Below, piece after piece: positions 4,564 through 10,006 of a DNA stretch of 10,006 nucleotides. Within the stretch, counting starts at the first letter, position 1. Each line of letters opens with the position of its first letter. The DNA lies in assembly GCA_012513515.1 (NCBI GenBank), contig JAAZCA010000011.1, positions 1-10,006 of the forward strand, read 5' to 3'. Made by a program: the position numbers and the translations under genes. Below the pieces are notes generated by a model. The model made no database searches. It was not told the origin of the DNA and saw only the letters and a list, made by a program, of their open reading frames with translations. This DNA comes from Myxococcales bacterium (GTDB lineage: Bacteria; UBA10199; 2-02-FULL-44-16; JAAZCA01).

Positions 4564-7056
4564 GTGTTCGATAAAATTATCAAAAAAAGACCTGTCATCA
4601 TGGATGGAGCCATAGGGACGACTCTCGCCCTCATGGGATCCGATTCCCCGTGCAGCGTCCTGCTCAATCTTTCAGATCCTGAACTCGTGAAGAAACTGCA
4701 TGTAGATTACCTCAAGGCCGGCTCCGATATCGTACTCACCAACACCTTCGAGGGTTCGAGCATTGCGCTTGCCGAGCATTCTGCCTCGGCCGAGTTTGAA
4801 AATATCAATCGCGAAGCGGTGAAAATCGCCAGAAAGGCGCTTTCCGATTTTGGAGGTAACGATAAATTTATAGCGGGAGATATCGGTCCCACTTCGAAGC
4901 TGCCGACCATTTCGCACATATCTTTTCACGATCTCTATGAATCATACCTCAGCCAGGCATCAATAATGATAGATGAAGGGGTCGACCTCATCTATATTGA
5001 AACCTGTCAAGACCCGCTGCAGTTCAAGGCCGCGTTGGCGGCATCGCGGGCCGCTCTCGCGAAGTACAAAAAAAACATTCCGATCCTTGTTTCCATCACA
5101 ATCGAATCCTCTGGGAAGATGCTTCTGGGGACGGAGATAGATGCAGCGCTTTACTGCGCGTCGCCGTATCGGCCATTTGCATTCGGCCTGAATTGCGGCC
5201 TCGGCCCTCAGGGAATGAGACAACACCTTGCCGGTTTATCCGAGCGCTCCCCTTTTCATCTGATATGCAAGCCCAACGCAGGGACGCCGGGAAGCGAAGG
5301 TGGCAGGGCGATATACAGGATGTCAGCAGCTGACTTTGCCTCGGAGCTGTATGATTATGCGCTGAGATACAAGGTGTCCTTCGTAGGCGGATGCTGTGGA
5401 ACTACCCCGGATCATATCGCTAAACTTTCGAGCCTTGTGAAAGGTTGCGGCAGATTTTCAGCGAGGCGCAATTACCCTGAGGTTATCGCAGGGGTCTCCA
5501 GCCTTTACCGGGCCCTTGACTTTGATCAGGAACCACCCCCTTTCATAGTGGCGGAGCAGACGAATGTTAACGGGTCCAAAAAATTTAGAGAGATGCTGGA
5601 GCACGATAATTTCGATGCGATGGTGTCGATGATAGGTGAAGCTGCGGCATCCAGCCACGCGCTTGATATATGTCTTGAGCTGCCGGGCAGAGATGAAGTT
5701 CAGGGTTTTTGCAGGCTCGTTCCGCAGGCGGCTTTGAAATCGGAAATCCCCTTCATGATAGATTCCACAAATCCGGATGTTATCGAGGAGGCCCTTTCCA
5801 GGATACCTGGCAGATCGATAATCAATTCGATCAATTTGGGAGATGGAGGTGGAAAGGCCTCCCATATTTTAAGTCTTGCTAAAAAATATGGGGCCGCTGT
5901 TGTCGCATTGGTCATAGATGAAGATGGGATGGCAACTGATGCCAAGAAAAAAATTGCGGTGGCGCAGAGGCTTGTAAAAATTTGCGAGGATCATGGCCTT
6001 GGAAGGGAGTCTCTTTTCATAGACCCGCTGACATTTACCCTGGCCAGCGGAGATGCGGGGCTTGTAAAGTCGGCCAGCGAGACGTTGGCTGCAATTCCGC
6101 TTATCAAAAAGAAATTGAAAGGCGTCAGGACGATTCTTGGCGTCAGCAACGTATCCTTTGGGTTGAGGCAGCCTGGCAGAAAATATCTAACCAGTGTATT
6201 TCTCTACCGCGCCATCAGGGCTGGTCTCGATGCCGCAATCATAAATCCGTCTGGCATACTTCCTTACGCTTCAATCCCAAAAGAAAAGACAAGGTTGTGC
6301 GATTCTTTGATAGACGGAAAAAAGGCGTCTGCGCTTTCTGACTTTATGAAAGGAATGGGCGACGTAGTTCCAAGTGAAGTTGTTTTGCAAGGGACTTCGA
6401 AAAAAATCAGCAAAGAGGATCGCCTCAGGGGTAAGATAATTTCCGGAGACAGGTCTGAAATAGTGGAGATAGTCGATGATCTTGTGGCATCCGGAACAGA
6501 TCCTCAGCATCTGATAGGATCGGTTCTGCTTCCAGCTATGGAGGGAGTAGGCAAAAGGTTCGGTGCAGGTGAGATCCCCCTTCCGTTCGTGCTTCAGTCT
6601 GCAGAGGTGATGAAGAAGGCTATAGATGCTGCAACTAAATTTCTATCAGGAAAAACTTTTGAAAAGAAAGGCAAGATCGTTCTGGCGACGGTTATGGGGG
6701 ATGTCCACGACATAGGTAAAGACCTTGTCGATGCGATTCTCAGCAACAATGGATATGAAGTCATAAATCTAGGCATCAAGCAGCCTGCCTCGGCAATAAT
6801 GGAGGCTATCGAAAAAAGTGGCGCCGATGCGATAGGTCTCTCCGGCTTGCTCGTCAGTTCTACCGAAATCATGCGCGAAAATCTGGCGGAGTTTCGTAAA
6901 AACGGAATTTCCGTCCCCGTCCTATGCGGCGGAGCTGCGCTTAAAAGTTCATTCGTAAACGAGGTACTGGCCCGCGAATACAGCTCCAGAGTCTATTACT
7001 GCAAGGATGCATTTGCTGGCTTTGAGGCGATGGAAAAAATTATGGGAAGAAGGTAA
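4564..7056 (+). CDS. metH: cobalamin-dependent methionine synthase lacking the AdoMet-reactivation domain
   Basis: Transfers a methyl group from methyl-tetrahydrofolate to homocysteine through enzyme-bound cobalamin, in the cytoplasm. From the GTG at 4564 it has 830 residues. Homocysteine domain (about 1-295): DGAIGT near 14-19 and zinc ligands Cys211 (NCGLGP) and Cys277/Cys278 (GGCCGTTPDHI). Pterin-binding domain (about 318-575): EQTNVNGSKKF at 331-341, where most MetH read GERTNxTG, and DSTNP at 400-404. B12 cap (about 612-695). B12-binding domain (about 702-828): GDVHDIGKD with cobalt-ligand His715, then SGLLVSS and CGG at 788-790. It stops there; the roughly 300-residue C-terminal AdoMet domain of E. 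coli MetH is absent and is encoded by the next gene, 12 nt away. The start is uncertain: TTG at 4555 or 4492 are in frame, but GTG 4564 follows AAAGGCGG and gives a normal N-terminus. Confidence 0.93.
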   Translation: MFDKIIKKRPVIMDGAIGTTLALMGSDSPCSVLLNLSDPELVKKLHVDYLKAGSDIVLTNTFEGSSIALAEHSASAEFENINREAVKIARKALSDFGGNDKFIAGDIGPTSKLPTISHISFHDLYESYLSQASIMIDEGVDLIYIETCQDPLQFKAALAASRAALAKYKKNIPILVSITIESSGKMLLGTEIDAALYCASPYRPFAFGLNCGLGPQGMRQHLAGLSERSPFHLICKPNAGTPGSEGGRAIYRMSAADFASELYDYALRYKVSFVGGCCGTTPDHIAKLSSLVKGCGRFSARRNYPEVIAGVSSLYRALDFDQEPPPFIVAEQTNVNGSKKFREMLEHDNFDAMVSMIGEAAASSHALDICLELPGRDEVQGFCRLVPQAALKSEIPFMIDSTNPDVIEEALSRIPGRSIINSINLGDGGGKASHILSLAKKYGAAVVALVIDEDGMATDAKKKIAVAQRLVKICEDHGLGRESLFIDPLTFTLASGDAGLVKSASETLAAIPLIKKKLKGVRTILGVSNVSFGLRQPGRKYLTSVFLYRAIRAGLDAAIINPSGILPYASIPKEKTRLCDSLIDGKKASALSDFMKGMGDVVPSEVVLQGTSKKISKEDRLRGKIISGDRSEIVEIVDDLVASGTDPQHLIGSVLLPAMEGVGKRFGAGEIPLPFVLQSAEVMKKAIDAATKFLSGKTFEKKGKIVLATVMGDVHDIGKDLVDAILSNNGYEVINLGIKQPASAIMEAIEKSGADAIGLSGLLVSSTEIMRENLAEFRKNGISVPVLCGGAALKSSFVNEVLAREYSSRVYYCKDAFAGFEAMEKIMGRR

Positions 7057-7068
7057 CAGGGTCCGAGT

Positions 7069-7797
7069 ATGGCAGACGTACCGTTCATAGGAAGCAGGAT
7101 CGTAGATTCGATATCATTCGAAGATATCGAACCTCTGATGGATAAGGAAAGACTCTTCGCCGCGCGTTGGGAATTTAAGAAAGGCCTCCTTTCTGAACAG
7201 TGGGATGATTTCAAAAAAAACAAGGTTGAGGCTCTCTATGAAAAGACGCTGGCAAAATGCAGGGCAGGTTCCGTCATAGAACCAAAAGTCGTATACGGAT
7301 ATTTCAAATGCAGGAGGTCATTCAGCGCGCTGATAGTAGAGGGGGAGCACAAGAGCTTTCGCTTTGAATTTCCGAGGGAGAAAAGACCGCCGCACAGGTC
7401 CGTTGCCGATTATTTTACGGAAGGGTTTGCGGCCTTCCAGATAGTCACGGTCGGCAAAAATGTTACCGATGTTGCCGCCAGGATGTTTTCTAGGGGCATG
7501 TACAGCGACGCCTTTTATATAAAAGGGCTTGCAGCTGAAGCGGCTGAGGCGCTGGCTGTTTTGATGAACAAGAAAATTCTGGCTGAGCTTGGTTTTGACG
7601 ATGATCGTGGAGCTAGGTTTAGCCCCGGTTACCCTTCTTTCCCGGATCTTCTCGATCAGAAGAAGATAGTGGCGTTGCTAGGTCCGGCAAGGATAGGCGT
7701 GTCGCTTACTAAGACATGCATATTTGTACCGGAATATACCACTTCGGCCATCATATCGGCCGATCCGAATGCTGTTAACTTTAATCCAAATTTGTAA
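7069..7797 (+). CDS. stand-alone methionine synthase reactivation (AdoMet-binding) domain protein
   Basis: A 242-residue cytoplasmic protein matching the C-terminal activation module of MetH (PF02965 type). That module binds S-adenosylmethionine and, with a reductant, re-methylates cobalamin that has been oxidised to the inactive cob(II)alamin form. Visible features: VYGYFKC (75-81), the start-of-core strand; FPREKRPPHRSVADYF (101-116), equivalent to the 'FPRQ...CLADF' segment; LAAEAAEALA (154-163), the conserved helix; the signature R-F-S-P-G-Y-P at 183-189, equivalent to RPAPGYP of E. coli MetH with its AdoMet-contacting Arg and Tyr; then LLGPARIGVSLTKT (203-216) and DPNAVNF (232-238). It lies 12 nt after metH and 14 nt before the haem gene, so it is co-transcribed. 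A comparable split is known in Thermotoga maritima. The partner reductase is not in the window. Confidence 0.9.
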   Translation: MADVPFIGSRIVDSISFEDIEPLMDKERLFAARWEFKKGLLSEQWDDFKKNKVEALYEKTLAKCRAGSVIEPKVVYGYFKCRRSFSALIVEGEHKSFRFEFPREKRPPHRSVADYFTEGFAAFQIVTVGKNVTDVAARMFSRGMYSDAFYIKGLAAEAAEALAVLMNKKILAELGFDDDRGARFSPGYPSFPDLLDQKKIVALLGPARIGVSLTKTCIFVPEYTTSAIISADPNAVNFNPNL

Positions 7798-7811
7798 TAG
7801 GGTTTGCGAAT

Positions 7812-9188
7812 ATGGAAAGAGCCGAAGCCTTTCGGAGGAAAAAGGTGATAATAATCGGAGCCGGAATATCAGGGCTCACGATAGCCTACTATCTGAAAAA
7901 ACGCGGAATAGAGATCGACCTGATTGAGAAAAGCCCGGTGGTAGGAGGTAACGTAAAAAGCGCCCTCAGGGAAGAGGCCTACATAGTAGAGCACGGCCCC
8001 CAGTTTTTCTCCTATGATTCGGACGCGATACTGCGACTGGCCAGAGAACTTTCGATAGATCCTCAGATAGTAGAATGCAGATCAGATCCTAGAAAGAATT
8101 ATATTTTCAAGAACGGATCCCTTCATCTTATACCCCGCAGCATCTTTCAGGCAGTTTCAAGCGATGTGCTTTCGCTGTCTGGAAAGATGCGGCTCGCCTC
8201 CGAAATTTTCAAGAAGGGGATGGAATGCGAATCAGAATCATTTGCCGAATTTGCGGTGAGAAGGCTCGGCAGGGACGCTCTCGACGCCTATGTCGATCCA
8301 TTCGTCACAAGAGGGTTTGCAGGGGATCCTCTTCAGCTTGAGGTAAAAAGTGCATTTCCATTTCTCGCCGATATAGAACGAAGGAACGGGAAGGTTCTTA
8401 CGAAGATAAAAAATCTGATGAGCAAGCTTGCGATCAGAAATCCAGTGTCGTTTAAATGGGGGATGGGGACGCTCACCGCGCGCCTCGAGGAAGAGCTTCG
8501 AAGAAATCTGATGCAGGGAGTTTCTGCACTCGGCATCTTTCGAGACGAGTCGAACAGACCGTGCGTTCGAATAGATGTTTCTGCCAGAGTTATATCTGCC
8601 GACGCAGTCGTAGTTACAACGCCGGCGCCGGTTGCAGGAGAGCTTCTCGTAGAGATCGATCCGGAGATAATTGCGCCGATAATGGCTATACCATATGTTC
8701 CTATAGCGATCGTTTACACGGCTTTCAGGCTGAAAGATCTGAAAAGTGTTCCCGAGGGCATAGGCTTTGTAGTCCCGCGTTCGGAAGGACAGCGGGGGCT
8801 TGGCACCATTTTTTCCTCTTTGCTATTTGCTGATCGCTGTCCATCGACGGAGATTCTCATCACGAGCTATTTCGGAGGAGCCACGGACCCTGCTTTCATA
8901 GATCTCCCAGATGAGGAGATCAGGAATCAGACGTCAGCCTATCTCGACGATACCTTGGGGATAGATGTCGAGCCGGTCTTTTTTCACATCAAAAGGTGGA
9001 GACAGGTGATTCCCCAGTACAACATAGGCCACAGGCTAAGGGTTGCCGAGATAGAGGATAAAATCGCAAAACAGCCGGGGATATTCATGGCTGGGAGTTT
9101 TTCAGGAGGAATATCCTGCAACGATGTCATCGCAACTTCACGAATGAAGGTCGAGGAGATTCTGAAATATTTGAGAAGAACGGTTTGA
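7812..9188 (+). CDS. hemY: protoporphyrinogen/coproporphyrinogen oxidase, FAD-dependent (HemY/HemG type)
   Basis: 458 residues, the usual length for this flavoprotein family. It removes six electrons from protoporphyrinogen IX (or coproporphyrinogen III in the coproporphyrin-dependent route) late in haem synthesis. N-terminal FAD fold: GAGISG (16-21), acidic Glu39 closing the second strand, GGN (45-47), and EHGPQFF (60-66). Middle: GFAGDPLQLEVKSAFP (168-183), a pattern specific to porphyrinogen oxidases rather than other amine oxidases. Late: RWRQVIPQYNIGH (395-407), the family's W-x-x-x-x-PQY-x-x-GH element, then GIFMAGSFSGGISCNDVI (423-440), the C-terminal FAD contact. No signal peptide; probably membrane-associated. 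The ATG has AGGG about 9 nt upstream and follows the reactivation gene by 14 nt. No other haem genes are in the window, and protoporphyrinogen versus coproporphyrinogen use cannot be told from the sequence. Confidence 0.87.
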   Translation: MERAEAFRRKKVIIIGAGISGLTIAYYLKKRGIEIDLIEKSPVVGGNVKSALREEAYIVEHGPQFFSYDSDAILRLARELSIDPQIVECRSDPRKNYIFKNGSLHLIPRSIFQAVSSDVLSLSGKMRLASEIFKKGMECESESFAEFAVRRLGRDALDAYVDPFVTRGFAGDPLQLEVKSAFPFLADIERRNGKVLTKIKNLMSKLAIRNPVSFKWGMGTLTARLEEELRRNLMQGVSALGIFRDESNRPCVRIDVSARVISADAVVVTTPAPVAGELLVEIDPEIIAPIMAIPYVPIAIVYTAFRLKDLKSVPEGIGFVVPRSEGQRGLGTIFSSLLFADRCPSTEILITSYFGGATDPAFIDLPDEEIRNQTSAYLDDTLGIDVEPVFFHIKRWRQVIPQYNIGHRLRVAEIEDKIAKQPGIFMAGSFSGGISCNDVIATSRMKVEEILKYLRRTV

Positions 9189-9415
9189 TGTCGCTTTGCA
9201 TCAGCCATCCTATTCCTGTTTCAATAAATCCGATAGTTATTCGTTGGTAAATACGGAATAAAAAGACAACATAGCTGACATTCTCAAAATTGGCACAAAA
9301 TCTTCAAGTAAAACAGAGTTGGCCCCCGCAATTTACCGTCATTCTTGGGCTATCCAGATAGTTTCATTAGGGCTGGACAAAACAGCTAAGTCGTTGTAGT
9401 AGCAGCAAGTTTCCG
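9189..9415. other. non-coding gap after the metH-hemY operon
   Basis: No credible gene, RNA or terminator was found in this part of the 271-bp gap. A short inverted repeat TTATTC (9237-9242) with GAATAA (9256-9261) is followed by AAAAG rather than T residues, so it is not a plus-strand terminator. Composition is mixed and slightly AT-rich. Confidence 0.4.
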
Positions 9416-9443
9416 GCCCCCGCCGCAAGTGATGTAAGGGGGC
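9416..9443 (+). repeat. single C-rich/G-rich hairpin upstream of the GIY-YIG gene
   Basis: GCCCCC (9416-9421) pairs with GGGGGC (9438-9443) around a 16-nt loop, 16 nt before the GIY-YIG start codon. The stem is like that of the first hairpin of the downstream array (GCCCCCC/GGGGGGC), but the loop sequence and length differ, so it is a relative in style rather than a copy. On the message it would sit where a ribosome-binding site is expected. Confidence 0.42.
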
Positions 9444-9459
9444 GTCATTCGGTTAAGAT

Positions 9460-9708
9460 ATGCATTTCGTTTATGTGTTAAAGAGTAAGAGGGATTCAAG
9501 GCATTATATCGGCGTAACTGCTGATCTTGCGAGAAGAGTCGAAGATCACAATGCTGGAAAAGTTTCCTCAACCAGCGGCAGGAGACCCTTTGAGCTGATA
9601 TATTTTGAAGAGTTTGAAAAGAAAGATATTGCAGAGAAGAGAGAACGGTTTTTCAAGACGGGTAAGGGCTTTGATACATTGAAAAATTTATTAAGGCTAC
9701 CGCGCTGA
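9460..9708 (+). CDS. small GIY-YIG nuclease-superfamily protein
   Basis: 82 residues, a complete minimal GIY-YIG domain of the short UvrC-N-terminus-like/YhbQ-like class. Visible: FVYVL (3-7, the 'GIY' strand), HYIGVT (15-20, 'YIG'), the arginine pair RR (25-26) after DLA, EDHNAGK (28-34), RRPFELIYFE (41-50), and RERFFKTGKG (61-70) with the expected catalytic Glu62 in an R-E-x-x-x-K context. Members are predicted metal-dependent DNA nucleases. Short forms are abundant in uncultured lineages, and their roles are mostly unknown. The ATG has no good Shine-Dalgarno sequence; the nearest G run belongs to the hairpin 17 nt upstream. It lies between that hairpin and the 171-bp hairpin array that starts 15 nt after its stop, so a link with the repeats is likely but unproven. 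Confidence 0.85.
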   Translation: MHFVYVLKSKRDSRHYIGVTADLARRVEDHNAGKVSSTSGRRPFELIYFEEFEKKDIAEKRERFFKTGKGFDTLKNLLRLPR

Positions 9709-9722
9709 ATCTTGTTGGATAA

Positions 9723-10006
9723 TGTGCCCCCCACTAATACTTTGGGGGGCTGAACCCACCGGCGATTTAGTGGTGGGCTCCCCCGTATAAATAGCGAGGG
9801 GTGGCCCCACATTAAGACGTTGTGGGGTACGGGGCCCCACCAACGGTTTAGTGGTGGGGGAGTTGTTTCCTTTGAAAATATTACGGCTTTTGTTGTGCCC
9901 CCCACTAATACTTTGGGGGGCTGAACCCGCCGGCGATTTAGTGGTGGGCTCCCCCGTATAAATAGCGAGGGGTGGCCCCACATTAAGACGTTGTGGGGTA
10001 CGGGGC
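9723..10006 (+). repeat. tandem array of C-rich/G-rich hairpins, 171-bp period, cut by the window end
   Basis: Bases 9723-9835 recur at 9894-10006 with one difference (A9758 against G9929), giving a 171-bp period. One unit holds five stem-loops. H1: GCCCCCC (9726-9732) with GGGGGGC (9744-9750). H2: CCCACC (9755-9760) with GGTGGG (9772-9777). H3, weaker: CCCC (9781-9784) with GGGG (9798-9801). H4: CCCCAC (9805-9810) with GTGGGG (9822-9827). H5: CCCCACC (9835-9841) with GGTGGGG (9853-9859). Loops of H1, H2, H4 and H5 are each exactly 11 nt. A less structured spacer (9861-9893) separates the units. The second copy repeats H1-H4 and is cut at H5. No protein-coding signal is convincing on either strand. 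Not a CRISPR: no short repeats with unique spacers. Confidence 0.85.

Noticed and set aside
9237-9261. Terminator after the haem gene
   Set aside because: The TTATTC/GAATAA repeat is AT-rich, has a one-base asymmetry, and is followed by A rather than T residues on the transcribed strand.
9546-9983. Minus-strand open frames of 145 and 94 residues across the GIY-YIG gene and hairpin array
   Set aside because: They are antisense to a clear GIY-YIG gene and otherwise translate a repeated hairpin block into low-complexity Pro/Gly-rich sequence. They have no family resemblance, and both owe their length to the stop-free GC-rich repeat.
9723-10006. CRISPR array
   Set aside because: The repeat unit is 171 bp, almost identical as a whole, with internal hairpins of different sequence. 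There are no short direct repeats separated by unique spacers and no cas genes.

Overview
The window reads as chromosomal DNA from an uncultured Gram-negative bacterium. Two things point, weakly, to a deltaproteobacterium-like lineage or a related candidate phylum. One is a set of secreted thrombospondin-type-3 (TSP3) proteins ending in a Cys / hydrophobic segment / Arg-cluster sorting tail. The other is a methionine synthase whose reactivation domain is a separate gene. Frequent ATA and AGG/AGA codons fit a mid-GC genome. Species cannot be fixed from this sequence.

Left edge (1-121): probably the right end of an insertion sequence, with the last 21 codons of a transposase-like gene, a strong inverted-repeat hairpin and a putative terminal repeat. 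Next, on the minus strand (155-1284), is a two-gene pterin cassette with a 4-bp stop/start overlap: a pteridine-reductase-like SDR followed by a QueD/6-pyruvoyl-tetrahydropterin-synthase family protein.

Centre left (1505-4464, plus strand): three consecutive secreted proteins. Each has a signal peptide, calcium-binding TSP3-type repeats and a C-terminal tail of the form G-x-x-C-[ST]-[LM], hydrophobic helix, Arg/Lys cluster. This looks like a sorting signal for a dedicated intramembrane protease. The second and third genes each have an exact GCCGATAA box with GCAAC 14 nt before it, about 70 nt upstream of the start codon. GCCGATAA is the classical sigma-28 (FliA) -10 element, so these surface proteins may be co-expressed with motility.

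Centre right (4495-9188, plus strand): a tightly spaced operon. It has a possible structured leader, a cobalamin-dependent methionine synthase (homocysteine, pterin and B12 modules but no AdoMet-reactivation domain), the missing reactivation domain as a stand-alone protein 12 nt later, and a protoporphyrinogen-oxidase-type flavoenzyme 14 nt after that. Together these make and repair methionine synthase and carry out a late haem step.

Right edge (9189-10006): a non-coding stretch, a GC-rich hairpin, a small GIY-YIG nuclease-like gene, then the most unusual element. This is an array of C-rich/G-rich hairpins with mostly 11-nt loops, organised as a 171-bp tandem repeat that runs off the window. 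The only difference between the two copies lies in a stem and changes an A-U pair to a G-U pair, so pairing in a plus-strand RNA is kept.
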